A stretch of DNA of 16,972 bases, from positions 1-16,972 of the forward strand of contig JALVJB010000024.1 in NCBI GenBank assembly GCA_027034115.1. Direction: 5' to 3'. The DNA is from Acidilobaceae archaeon (GTDB lineage: Archaea; Thermoproteota; Thermoprotei_A; Sulfolobales; Acidilobaceae). How positions within the stretch are numbered: the first letter of the stretch is position 1; the number at the start of each line of letters is the position of its first letter. Shown here piece by piece: positions 1 through 6,656 of this stretch. The notes under the pieces were generated by a model. That model was not told where the DNA came from, searched no databases, and saw only the letters and a program-made list of their open reading frames with translations. A program made the position numbers and the translations under genes.

Positions 1-42
1 CACGCGTAGCGTGGCCTACTTATACGTGGTATCTTAAGCGGG

Positions 43-50
43 CTTAAATA
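43..50 (+). promoter_or_regulatory. TATA-like box upstream of TBP
   Basis: CTTAAATA lies in an AT-rich patch just before the TBP gene. A second candidate, CTTATA, is at 19-24. The usual archaeal spacing of about 25 bp from TATA centre to transcription start puts the start near 48 for the upstream box, giving a nearly leaderless mRNA for the ATG at 55. The downstream box puts it near 73, which would favour a TTG start at 82 or 85. The sequence alone does not decide between them. Confidence 0.45.
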
Positions 51-54
51 TTAG

Positions 55-669
55 ATGCCATCGCTTTATAAGCGGTGCGCATTGTTGGAGGAGAAATCGT
101 TTAAAGAAAACCTTCCTAAGCCGGAATCGAAGATCGAGAACATTGTTGCAACCGTAATCCTCGACCAGAACCTCGACCTGAACCTGATAGAGACCAGGAT
201 CCCCGATGTCGACTATAACCCAGACACTTTCCCCGGCCTGGTCTATAGGCTTAAACAGCCGAAAGTCACGGCCCTGATCTTCAAGAGCGGCAAGATGGTT
301 GTGACTGGTGCAAAGAGCATATCAGAGCTGGTACTGGCAGTTAAGAAGATCATAAAGAGCCTCAGGGACGCGGGCATAGAGATCGTGGGTAAGCCCAAGT
401 TACAGATACAGAACATAGTGGCGAGCGCGAACCTACACGTCTACATAGACCTGGACAAGGCCGCTTTCGTTCTCGAGAGAAGCATGTACGAGCCAGAACA
501 GTTCCCCGGCTTAATCTATAGGATGAGCGACCCCAAAGTAGTACTCCTCATATTCAGTAGTGGAAAAATGGTCATAACCGGGGCCAAGAAAGAGGAGGAC
601 GTAAAGAGGGCTGTCGAGAACATCTATAAGACGCTCAGGGAGACCGGCTGCATCCTAGGGCCAGCATAG
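55..669 (+). CDS. tbp: TATA-box-binding protein (TBP)
   Basis: General transcription initiation factor that binds and bends the promoter TATA box and recruits TFB and RNA polymerase. The 204-residue product has the two pseudo-symmetric halves of the TBP saddle. Half one (about 26-110) has IENIVAT, FPGLVYRL and IFKSGKMVVTGAKS. Half two (about 117-200) repeats the pattern with IQNIVAS, FPGLIYRM and IFSSGKMVITGAKK. Length and motifs match Sulfolobus TBP from memory, but this protein lacks an acidic C-terminal tail. The ATG start gives a lysine-rich N-terminal extension of about 26 residues before the core. TTG codons at 82 or 85 would give a start closer to other archaeal TBPs. It appears to be transcribed alone. 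Confidence 0.97.
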   Translation: MPSLYKRCALLEEKSFKENLPKPESKIENIVATVILDQNLDLNLIETRIPDVDYNPDTFPGLVYRLKQPKVTALIFKSGKMVVTGAKSISELVLAVKKIIKSLRDAGIEIVGKPKLQIQNIVASANLHVYIDLDKAAFVLERSMYEPEQFPGLIYRMSDPKVVLLIFSSGKMVITGAKKEEDVKRAVENIYKTLRETGCILGPA

Positions 670-718
670 ACTCCCGAGGGACAGAGACACGGGCACGCGC
701 CTATATCTCCCCCCATAC

Positions 719-730
719 CTCTTAATAACT
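719..730 (+). promoter_or_regulatory. TATA-like box preceding the 748-866 segment
   Basis: CTTAATAA (721-728) stands out in a GC-rich spacer after the TBP gene. Archaeal spacing predicts a transcription start near 748-752, immediately before an ATGATG at 753 and a segment rich in potential stems. It supports a separate small transcript reading toward the convergent phosphoesterase gene. Confidence 0.4.
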
Positions 731-747
731 TGGGGATACCCGGGGGG

Positions 748-866
748 CTCCAATGATGCCCTTGGCCGGGAATACTAGAGGGGAGCAATTCCTCGCAAGG
801 AACCGGTGAAGAGCAGGGCTGAGCGCCGAGGAGCCCTCCAGGCGAATACTACTAGCCCTGTCGGAT
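748..866 (+). ncRNA. Candidate structured small RNA (unassigned)
   Basis: The spacer between tbp and the convergent phosphoesterase gene holds several nested complementary segments. In the first half, CCGG 766-769 pairs with CCGG 803-806 around a TTCCT/AGGAA hairpin (789-793 with 798-802). In the second half, CAGGGCT 814-820 pairs with AGCCCTG 854-860, enclosing CGCC 824-827 with GGCG 841-844 and an inner GAGG/CCTC stem. GAATACTA occurs once in each half. A TATA box sits at the right distance upstream, and the structure ends just before the neighbouring stop codon. I recognise no known RNA family: no SRP, RNase P or 5S signatures, no convincing C/D boxes, no ACA. An 18-codon frame (753-809) is the alternative reading. 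Transcription is inferred. Confidence 0.33.
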
Positions 867-867
867 G

Positions 868-1581
868 CTAGCTGAGCATTAGCTCCTCTACTAGGCCGAG
901 GCTCACGAGGGGCATCATGTCCCCGTCGCTGTCAATGACTACTGGTAAAGCCTCCTCCGGGATCCCGGATTCTCTAATAATGGGGCTGAGGTACGCTGAC
1001 CTGTCCGTTGACACGATGTTTCCTACCTGGTATACGCCCGCGGGGGGTAGGATTAACACGTGGGATCCGTTTTCAAGGGGCATCTCTAGGAAGAGGGGGA
1101 ACTTGGCCCTTCCCCCGCCGACCGAGACTTGTAGGGCTGGGTGCTCGTGGCCCATTACTAGGAGTTCGAAGTCCTCCTCTATCTTCTTATGTCCGTGGGC
1201 TACTAGCACTCCTTTACCGGCGTCGTAGGCTTCCTCGAGCATTTCGATGCCCAAGGGGGCTAGTACGGCTTTAGCATAGTTGTCATGGTTCCCCCTAACA
1301 ACTATCACTTCCCTGAATCCTAGCTCTAGGGCTTTCCGGGCGAGTTTAGCTATCTCGATTCTCTCCTGCCGTGTGAGTTTCTGGAAGCAGTGCTTGAGGT
1401 CTCCATTGATTATTAGCCTGCTACTGGGCCTGAGGGTGGCCAGTCTTTCGAGGAGGCCTATTGTTTTCCGGAGCTGGAGCCGGGGCAAGTATACGCCTGT
1501 GCTAGCCATTACTTCCTCGTATCCAAGGTGTATATCGGATATTACAAAGGAGTCGTCGTGCTCTATGTATACGGCTGGCAC
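868..1581 (-). CDS. Calcineurin-like metallophosphoesterase (SbcD-related archaeal type)
   Basis: Predicted cytosolic dimetal phosphoesterase, 237 residues from the GTG at 1581. The metal-binding signature is complete and in order: DIHLG near the N-terminus, NGDLKH, RGNHD, then VAHGHK and GHEHP near the middle. This resembles the archaeal SbcD-related phosphoesterase family (TIGR00024 type, from memory), whose substrate is generally unknown. The frame is open upstream through the tRNA gene, but that part resembles translated tRNA and lacks motifs. No ATG, GTG or TTG lies in frame between about 1700 and 1581, so the GTG just before the DIHLG strand is the sensible start. It lies downstream of the tRNA-Lys gene on the same strand. 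A 15-bp palindrome sits in its upstream region. Confidence 0.85.
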   Translation of the reverse strand: MPAVYIEHDDSFVISDIHLGYEEVMASTGVYLPRLQLRKTIGLLERLATLRPSSRLIINGDLKHCFQKLTRQERIEIAKLARKALELGFREVIVVRGNHDNYAKAVLAPLGIEMLEEAYDAGKGVLVAHGHKKIEEDFELLVMGHEHPALQVSVGGGRAKFPLFLEMPLENGSHVLILPPAGVYQVGNIVSTDRSAYLSPIIRESGIPEEALPVVIDSDGDMMPLVSLGLVEELMLS

Positions 1582-1656
1582 TCCCCTGACGAGTAGAACC
1601 CCCTTCTCACCGGATACCCCTATCTGTTCGAAATGCCCCGACAGTAGACGGCCACC

Positions 1657-1671
1657 CAGGGTAATACCCTG
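1657..1671. promoter_or_regulatory. 15-bp palindrome, possible operator
   Basis: CAGGGTA and TACCCTG flank a single central base to make a perfect 7+7 inverted repeat. It lies between the tRNA-Lys 3' end and the phosphoesterase start. A weak minus-strand TATA-like ACATTATAG near 1690-1698 would put a transcription start close to this palindrome, the position of a typical archaeal repressor site. No regulator can be named. Confidence 0.3.
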
Positions 1672-1722
1672 TGCAATCCTGGAGGCTATAATGTTAGGGT
1701 AGGAGCCCGTTGGAGGGGTTTG

Positions 1723-1838
1723 TGGCGGGCCCGCCGGGATTTGAACCCGGGACCTACGGGTGTCCCCTCCGGGTAGAGGCCAGGACACCCTCCACCACGC
1801 TAAGAGCCCGCCGCTCTACCAGGCTGAGCTACGGGCCC
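1723..1838 (-). tRNA. tRNA-Lys(CUU) with a 39-nt intron
   Basis: On the minus strand the cloverleaf folds completely after removing 1762-1800. The acceptor GGGCCCG (from 1838) pairs with CGGGCCC (1733-1727). The D stem is GCTC/GAGC, and the anticodon stem GCGGG pairs with CCCGT (one G-U). The T arm CCGGG-TTCAAAT-CCCGG is standard, followed by discriminator G and an encoded CCA at 1725-1723. The anticodon loop is C-T-CTT-A-A, giving anticodon CUU for lysine AAG codons. The mature length is 77 nt including CCA. A CTTAAAT box at 1880-1874 lies about 39 bp upstream and could be its TATA element, implying a short 5' leader removed by RNase P. Confidence 0.93.
1762..1800 (-). other. tRNA-Lys intron at canonical position 37/38
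   Basis: Removing this 39-nt segment restores a standard anticodon loop and stem. At the boundaries a relaxed bulge-helix-bulge can be drawn. CTCT of the loop pairs with GGGG near the intron end (two G-C and two G-U pairs). This leaves 3-nt bulges TA/G and AC/A, each cut between its second and third nucleotide, the geometry used by archaeal splicing endonuclease. The intron interior can form a hairpin using GAGG/CCTC or GGGT/ACCC. Confidence 0.85.
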
Positions 1839-1873
1839 ACTCCTCCCGACTCCCTCAACTTGCACACGGCGGG

Positions 1874-1880
1874 ATTTAAG
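1874..1880 (-). promoter_or_regulatory. TATA-like box for tRNA-Lys
   Basis: CTTAAAT on the minus strand lies in the short spacer after the surface-protein stop codon and upstream of the tRNA. Its centre is about 39 bp from the mature 5' end, consistent with initiation near 1852 and a leader of about 14 nt. Confidence 0.45.
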
Positions 1881-1884
1881 GGTT

Positions 1885-3708
1885 TCACCCGCCACGGTAA
1901 AGGCGTACAATAGCGATCCCTGCAACTACCAGCCCCGCTAGGATTACTACTAGGAGCGCTAAGGGTATTCTCGAGGGCTGGCTGGGAGAGGTTCCATTCA
2001 CAAGTATCCTTCCAACGCTAATACTAGATGGAACGGGAGTCGGGGGTGCACGAGCGCTGGCTAGAAGGGTGGCGAGCGATTTGAAGTCAACGTCACGCAG
2101 GGTTGGAGCATTCCAGTGCCCGGCGAGGGAGAACCTCACCGAGTAAGCCGAGGGTTTCAGGGGTCCCCCAGTTATCTCGGATGGTTTAGAGGCCGACTTC
2201 TCCTCTTTCAGGATTTGTAGCGGCGGGGGCCCCCTAAATGTTACTCCATAGCCGATACCCTTCTGGTAGAGTACGAGGTAGACTAGATAGTAGCCGCTTC
2301 CGACCTGGCTGGCAGGAGCCTCTATGCTCGCCTCTAATACACCCTTGCCCGTGTTTGAAGGCTTCAGCTCCCTGAACGTTCCCGGGATAGGCTTAAGGTC
2401 GGGGCCGAGAAGGGCGGCGACTGCTCTCGTAACCCCGCCGAGCCCCGTCCTAGGAGTTACGTCTACTGTAAGCTCGAGGGTCCCTCCCTTAAACTGGGAG
2501 ACCATGTTTAAGCCTTCGCCAGTGATCTCCCCGAGTATCCCGCTGGGAGGTGTGAGGGAGGCTGACGGGTAGACTATTGAGTAGAGCGAGAGACCGTCCC
2601 CAGAGCGCTCTATTAGAATAGGGGCTTCTCCCCGCGAGACGACGACTCCATTGCTAATCCCTCCACCATCGACTACTGGCGCGTCACCGGGCTCCCTAGT
2701 GACTATTACGTCGAAGTCTCCGTCGCCGTCGGCGTCAGCGAGGAGAATACTGCTGGGGACCCCTGAGGGGAGCGCTACAATGTAGTGGCCCCTGCCCACC
2801 CCCTCGCCGCCGAGGGGGGTTATGCCGGGCCTAGGCCACTCCGAAGCAATAGAGGGGTAGAGAGGTGCAACTCCCACTCCCCCGCAGCCCTCCACCCGGT
2901 AGTACACGACGCCCTTAACGCCGGGTATCGCTACGGCGGTGAATATCCTAGAAACCTCGTAGACGGTGTAATTACCGTTGAGCCCCACAACCATAGCGGT
3001 CACACTACAGTTACCACCTATTAGTGAGGCAGTCACCGAGGATAGCGAGATAACAGGGGTATAGCTCATGTTTGCAGGCACCAGCTCGGTGGCCCATGCA
3101 TCCCTCCCGGAGGCATTGTAGAGGACGCCGACAACACTAGTGTTAGAGACTATTAGTGTAGCACTACTCGGCTTGACAACTCTTAGGATCTCGCCGGGCC
3201 TCACCGTGAAGAGGGACCCTCCAACGAGTACCCGGGCGGTCCTATTACCGTCGGGGGCGATAAGTAGGACCCCCTCTAGTGGCGGGGCCAGGAGCTTCAC
3301 TCCCGGTAGCGGTATGGAATAGGAGAGGACTCCGTGCCCGGGGATCCGGGCGTATACTATTCCCCAAACCTTGCTGGTAGATAATAGTGGTAGCAGGGTA
3401 TCATTACTCCCCGTGGCCTCTAGCCTTACAAGGTCTAAGGCCCCGTGGAGAGAGGCTTGCCCGATCCTCTCCCCATCGCTTGGAGCCCCGTTAAAGTCTA
3501 CGTCATTGTAGAGGGTGAATCCTGGGGGTCCCCCCACGATTATGGTAGCACCCGTTCTAGAAGCGGGGGCTGGGATGGGTACAGTGAGCCTCTCATAGTG
3601 GACCGGCTGCGGTATTGGCGGGGAGGGTGAGGGCTCTGGCTGGGTAGCGGTTATGATGGGAGGAAATGCTAGGGCTAGGATTACTAGGAGGACTGCTATT
3701 CTCCTCAA
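1885..3708 (-). CDS. Secreted, C-terminally membrane-anchored surface protein (unknown function)
   Basis: 607 residues. MRR followed by a hydrophobic stretch to about residue 21 looks like a signal peptide, followed by a proline-rich linker (22-48). A single transmembrane helix at about 581-602 is followed by a short basic tail (RLYRGG), so the bulk should face outside. The ectodomain is rich in beta-type, Gly/Pro/Ser sequence with about eight N-glycosylation sequons (for example 102, 155, 189, 198, 213, 233, 246, 572). An acidic DADGDGDFD at 325-333 resembles calcium loops of FG-GAP/VCBS-type repeats. I recognise no overall family. The TTG start overlaps the stop codon of the upstream phosphodiesterase (TTGA), with GGTG seven bases upstream, so the two are almost certainly cotranscribed and translationally coupled. 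Confidence 0.85.
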   Translation of the reverse strand: MRRIAVLLVILALAFPPIITATQPEPSPSPPIPQPVHYERLTVPIPAPASRTGATIIVGGPPGFTLYNDVDFNGAPSDGERIGQASLHGALDLVRLEATGSNDTLLPLLSTSKVWGIVYARIPGHGVLSYSIPLPGVKLLAPPLEGVLLIAPDGNRTARVLVGGSLFTVRPGEILRVVKPSSATLIVSNTSVVGVLYNASGRDAWATELVPANMSYTPVISLSSVTASLIGGNCSVTAMVVGLNGNYTVYEVSRIFTAVAIPGVKGVVYYRVEGCGGVGVAPLYPSIASEWPRPGITPLGGEGVGRGHYIVALPSGVPSSILLADADGDGDFDVIVTREPGDAPVVDGGGISNGVVVSRGEAPILIERSGDGLSLYSIVYPSASLTPPSGILGEITGEGLNMVSQFKGGTLELTVDVTPRTGLGGVTRAVAALLGPDLKPIPGTFRELKPSNTGKGVLEASIEAPASQVGSGYYLVYLVLYQKGIGYGVTFRGPPPLQILKEEKSASKPSEITGGPLKPSAYSVRFSLAGHWNAPTLRDVDFKSLATLLASARAPPTPVPSSISVGRILVNGTSPSQPSRIPLALLVVILAGLVVAGIAIVRLYRGG

Positions 3709-5186
3709 CGCTTCACACCCCTAAGGGCTAGCCGTTTGGCTATCCGGAACTTACCATTATAATTCTTATATATTATACTATTATTACATGCCTTCTCGAC
3801 GAGGCTTCCACTATCAATGTCGCCGGGCAGGGGGACCCTCAAGTGGCACATCGCCAGGCTACCCACTAGGTGGTTGGGCACCTCAAGGGGTAGGCTATCC
3901 CAGATTATCGAGTCGTCCTCCATCATATGGAGCAGGATCCCCCACTGGTCGTGGGTCGCGAAGTCCGTTCTCGTGTAGACGACGCCCACGATCCTCGGAG
4001 GGCCTAGAGTGTAGCCGGCCTCATGATCCCCGAGCACCACTACGTCGGGGCCCCTCCCCGCGTAGGGGCCATTATAGACCTCTTCGCGTAGCCAGACTCG
4101 GAGGCCCTTATAGCGGCGGAGAACCGCGGCGACCTCGCGCGGATCAGCTCCGTTAGTGTAGACGCCGTAGGCGAAAGTGAAGGGTACGAAGGCCTTGCTA
4201 CGCTCATAGTCTATCGAGTAGCCCGGCTTCAAGTATATCCTCTTACCCGTCTTGGACCCGTAGAAGCGTAGTATACGTAGCGCGATCTTCCTCGCTACTC
4301 CCTCTAAGCGTAGCTTTACAAGTATCTTGTAGAGGCTCATGGGGACCCTTATCTTCTTAGCCTCCTCGCCCCTGGCCTCGAATACTTCTTGCTCGTGGAG
4401 GTGCTCGGTCTCCTCCCTACTCGGCACGGCATAGCCTTCCCTGTATAGTATATCATTAACGTTGACCCTCACCCTGAACTCGCGGAAGCCGTGGTCGCTC
4501 ACAATCATAAGGTTTCCATAGTTGTCATATAGGAGGCGGGCTAGCCTGTCTATCTTATCCCATAGACTAGAGTGTATAGATGGGTCGCGGAACAGCTTCG
4601 TGTCCTTGTGGAGGACCACGTCGGGGTAGTCAAGGGTTACCCATGTCAACGGCGGAGGGTCCCTCAACTGGTCCTCCAGGAGCGCCCTAACACCCTCAAC
4701 ATAAGCCTCGAGGAACTCTAAATCATACTTGGGAGGCCACTCACTAGGGAAATACTTCTCGTGAAGCCCCCTAGGCCTAGAGAGGGGGCGGGGAGTAAAG
4801 AAGAGGTTTGAAACGATAACAGCTTTAGATGCCGGTAGAAGCGGGAAATCGGGTATCGGGTTTACTACGAGGCTCCTCAACCCCTCATAGCTGAGGACCT
4901 CGTGGATCCTCGGGTGCTCCAGCTGGGCAGCAGTGTTAAAGAAAGCCTTCTTCTCCTGGCGGTCGAAGGAGAGGAAGCTAAAGATTCCATGCTTCCCGGG
5001 ATTGACCCCGCTCATCATTGAGGGCCAGGAAGCAGGGGTTACCGGTGGTATACAGCTGAGCCTCTTCCCGGCCCCGATTGTCTTGTCATTGAAGATGAAT
5101 GGGGCGACCCCCGCCTCGCGGGCCTTCTCTAATAGCCAGTATGGGAAAGCGTCTAGGCCCAGCACGGCCAGCCTGCGGTCAGTCAT
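3705..5186 (-). CDS. Type I phosphodiesterase / nucleotide pyrophosphatase-like protein (alkaline phosphatase superfamily)
   Basis: 493 residues, predicted soluble with no signal peptide. The metal- and nucleophile-bearing motifs are in order: LGLDAFPYW with Asp12; PPVTPASWPSMMSGVNPGKHGI with the likely nucleophile Thr50; LDYPDVVLH with Asp189 and His193; VSDHG with Asp231-His232; and THDQWG with His412. This fits the archaeal PF01663-type family, which hydrolyses phosphodiester or pyrophosphate bonds; relatives in the same superfamily act on sulfate esters. The gene starts 20 bases after the sat stop codon and overlaps the downstream surface-protein gene by four bases. The substrate is unknown. 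Its place after sat makes a sulfonucleotide or a sulfated or phosphorylated surface polymer worth considering, but that is inference. Confidence 0.88.
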   Translation of the reverse strand: MTDRRLAVLGLDAFPYWLLEKAREAGVAPFIFNDKTIGAGKRLSCIPPVTPASWPSMMSGVNPGKHGIFSFLSFDRQEKKAFFNTAAQLEHPRIHEVLSYEGLRSLVVNPIPDFPLLPASKAVIVSNLFFTPRPLSRPRGLHEKYFPSEWPPKYDLEFLEAYVEGVRALLEDQLRDPPPLTWVTLDYPDVVLHKDTKLFRDPSIHSSLWDKIDRLARLLYDNYGNLMIVSDHGFREFRVRVNVNDILYREGYAVPSREETEHLHEQEVFEARGEEAKKIRVPMSLYKILVKLRLEGVARKIALRILRFYGSKTGKRIYLKPGYSIDYERSKAFVPFTFAYGVYTNGADPREVAAVLRRYKGLRVWLREEVYNGPYAGRGPDVVVLGDHEAGYTLGPPRIVGVVYTRTDFATHDQWGILLHMMEDDSIIWDSLPLEVPNHLVGSLAMCHLRVPLPGDIDSGSLVEKACNNSIIYKNYNGKFRIAKRLALRGVKR

Positions 5187-5206
5187 CCCTTATTGTTCCC
5201 CGGGGT

Positions 5207-6355
5207 TTATTCAACGAAGGGATTCGAGTATTTGAGTACGACCTCCGCCACTTCCGGCCTCATCATGTACTCCGGGGGCTTCTCCCCCCTCCTCAGCATC
5301 TCCCTTATCCGGGTACCGCTTATCTTAATCCTGTACTCTGGCGGGTGTGGGCAAGTCTTCTCTGTAGCCATCCCCCCGCACTTCTTGCAGTAGAAGGCTT
5401 CCCGTATGAATAGGGGCGTTATACCGAGGTCGGGGAACTCATTAAAGAGGTCCCACGCCTCGTAGGGCCCATAGTAGTCTCCGACGCCAGCGTGGTCCCT
5501 GCCAACTATGAAGTGGGTGGCCCCGAAGTTCTTCCTAACTATAGCGTGGTGCACCGCCTCCCGGGGACCCGCATAGTGCATGTTCATGCGCAGGCCAGCG
5601 AGGACCACTACGTTCTTGGGGAAGTAGTTGGCTATTAGGGCCTTGTACGCCTCTATTATCACCTCGTCCTTATAGTCTCCCTTCTTCTTCCACCCTAATA
5701 GCGGGTGTACTAGGAGGCCGTCCGTGAATGTGAGAGCCGCTTTCTGGACGAACTCATGGCCCCGGTGCGGCACGTTCCTCGTCTGGAATGCGGCGATAGT
5801 CTTCCAGCCCCTCTCCCGGAACAGCACCCTTGTCTCCCTGGGCCAGAGGGTTACCTCTTCGAAGGGGTTGGGGGGCTCGCCCACCAGGTCTATCCGGCCG
5901 CCAACTAGTAACTCCTTCCTGGCGAGCGTCTTGGCGACTCCAGGATGGTTAACGTCCACGGTCTTGTAGACTAGCTGCGCGTGCCTCTTCTTATCCCAGC
6001 CGTAGATTTCTTCAACCCTCATAAGGGCTATGGGTTTTCCATCGTAGAATAGTGCTATATCGTCGCCCTCCGAGACCCCCGGTATCTCAGCCGGGTCCAC
6101 GTCCAGGACTATCGGTATAGTCCACGGAGTGTCGTCGTGCAGCCTCATGTCCTCGAGAACGCTAATGTAGTCCTCTTGGACGAGGAATCCCTCGAGGGGG
6201 CTGAAGGCTCCATAAGCTATATCCAGGAGGTCGATCGCCCTCTCCAGGCCCACGTCTAGCCTTGGAACCTCTCTGGCCTCTTCGAGCAGGGCCTCCCTCC
6301 TCTTCCCCGTGGCTACCCTATATACCAGCCTTCCACCGTGGGGCCTGCTGACCAT
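5207..6355 (-). CDS. sat: ATP sulfurylase (sulfate adenylyltransferase)
   Basis: Cytosolic enzyme that adenylates sulfate with ATP to APS and pyrophosphate. The 382 residues match the archaeal/bacterial single-chain Sat family. The N-terminal PHGGRLV is typical. The active-site motifs are QTRNVPHRGHE (191-201) and GRDHAGVGDYYGPY (285-298), and the Cys323-x2-Cys326-x8-Cys335-x-His337 set is a plausible zinc site seen in some Sat proteins. ISGTRIREMLRRGEKPPEYMMRPEV near the C-terminus completes the fold. The ATG start is supported by GAGGTG seven bases upstream. It lies 15 bases after a small RHH gene and is followed by a phosphodiesterase gene. With cysC nearby it forms the two-step PAPS pathway; no APS or PAPS reductase is in the window, so assimilatory versus sulfation use is open. 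Confidence 0.96.
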   Translation of the reverse strand: MVSRPHGGRLVYRVATGKRREALLEEAREVPRLDVGLERAIDLLDIAYGAFSPLEGFLVQEDYISVLEDMRLHDDTPWTIPIVLDVDPAEIPGVSEGDDIALFYDGKPIALMRVEEIYGWDKKRHAQLVYKTVDVNHPGVAKTLARKELLVGGRIDLVGEPPNPFEEVTLWPRETRVLFRERGWKTIAAFQTRNVPHRGHEFVQKAALTFTDGLLVHPLLGWKKKGDYKDEVIIEAYKALIANYFPKNVVVLAGLRMNMHYAGPREAVHHAIVRKNFGATHFIVGRDHAGVGDYYGPYEAWDLFNEFPDLGITPLFIREAFYCKKCGGMATEKTCPHPPEYRIKISGTRIREMLRRGEKPPEYMMRPEVAEVVLKYSNPFVE

Positions 6356-6370
6356 CCGCGTACACCTCTA

Positions 6371-6598
6371 CTAAATGTAGCCGAGCTTCCTCAGCTTCTC
6401 GATAATCCTCTCCTTGTCCTCCTCGGTGAACGGCTCCTCCTGGCTGGCCTGCTCGTGCTCCGCTACTACCTCCCTGAGAACGTAGGTCACGTACTGGCTA
6501 ACACTAGTGAATCCTGTTCCCTCTATCAGCTTCTTGATCCTATTGTAGAGGGTGACGGGGATGGAGACCGTCGTGTACTTCCCCTTCTTCTCGGCCAA
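6371..6598 (-). CDS. Small ribbon-helix-helix (CopG/Arc-type) DNA-binding protein, first of two
   Basis: 75 residues. A short beta strand (TTVSIPVTL, about 9-17) is followed by two amphipathic helices (NRIKKLIEGTG and SVSQYVTYVLREVVAEHE), the layout of a dimeric RHH repressor. An acidic tail ends EEDKERIIEKLRKLGYI. The TTG start has GGTG eight bases upstream. It is the first gene of the unit that runs on into sat after 15 bases. The promoter in front contains a doubled TAATTA, so autoregulation and control of sat are likely inferences. The second RHH protein upstream has nearly the same tail, suggesting a duplicated pair or a hetero-dimer. Confidence 0.8.
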   Translation of the reverse strand: MAEKKGKYTTVSIPVTLYNRIKKLIEGTGFTSVSQYVTYVLREVVAEHEQASQEEPFTEEDKERIIEKLRKLGYI

Positions 6599-6631
6599 TA
6601 GGGCTGCACCACTAGGATTGTGTGTAGCGGG

Positions 6632-6650
6632 CTTAATTAAATGTAATTAG
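6632..6650 (-). promoter_or_regulatory. TATA box of the RHH-sat unit overlapping a TAATTA-N4-TAATTA site
   Basis: TTTAATTAAG on the minus strand is a good archaeal TATA element, and normal spacing predicts initiation near 6614, sixteen bases before the TTG start. The same bases carry two identical palindromic TAATTA hexamers (6634-6639 and 6644-6649) repeated with a 10-bp period, one helical turn. RHH proteins of the Arc/CopG/MetJ type bind repeated half-sites at about this spacing, so this is a plausible operator over the promoter. Confidence 0.55.
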
Positions 6651-6656
6651 AAGACC

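Noticed and set aside
1..13. CACGC-GTA-GCGTG inverted repeat at the window start
   Set aside because: Five base pairs at the edge, with no poly-T and no visible upstream gene; too little context to call a terminator or operator.
753..822. C/D-box guide RNA in the tbp downstream spacer
   Set aside because: AATGATG and a CTGA at 819-822 resemble C and D boxes, but the C'-like GGTGAAGA leaves only about 7 nt before CTGA and there is no D' box at guide distance.
917..1702. Plus-strand open frames over the phosphoesterase gene
   Set aside because: They are antisense to a gene with complete catalytic motifs and have low-complexity translations without domains.
1582..1788. N-terminal extension of the phosphoesterase reading frame
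   Set aside because: It runs through the tRNA-Lys 3' half, contains no family motifs and looks like translated tRNA and spacer. The GTG at 1581 just before the first strand is a better start.
3788..4156. 122-residue plus-strand frame over the phosphodiesterase gene
   Set aside because: Arg/Pro/Ser-rich translation typical of an antisense shadow in GC-rich DNA.
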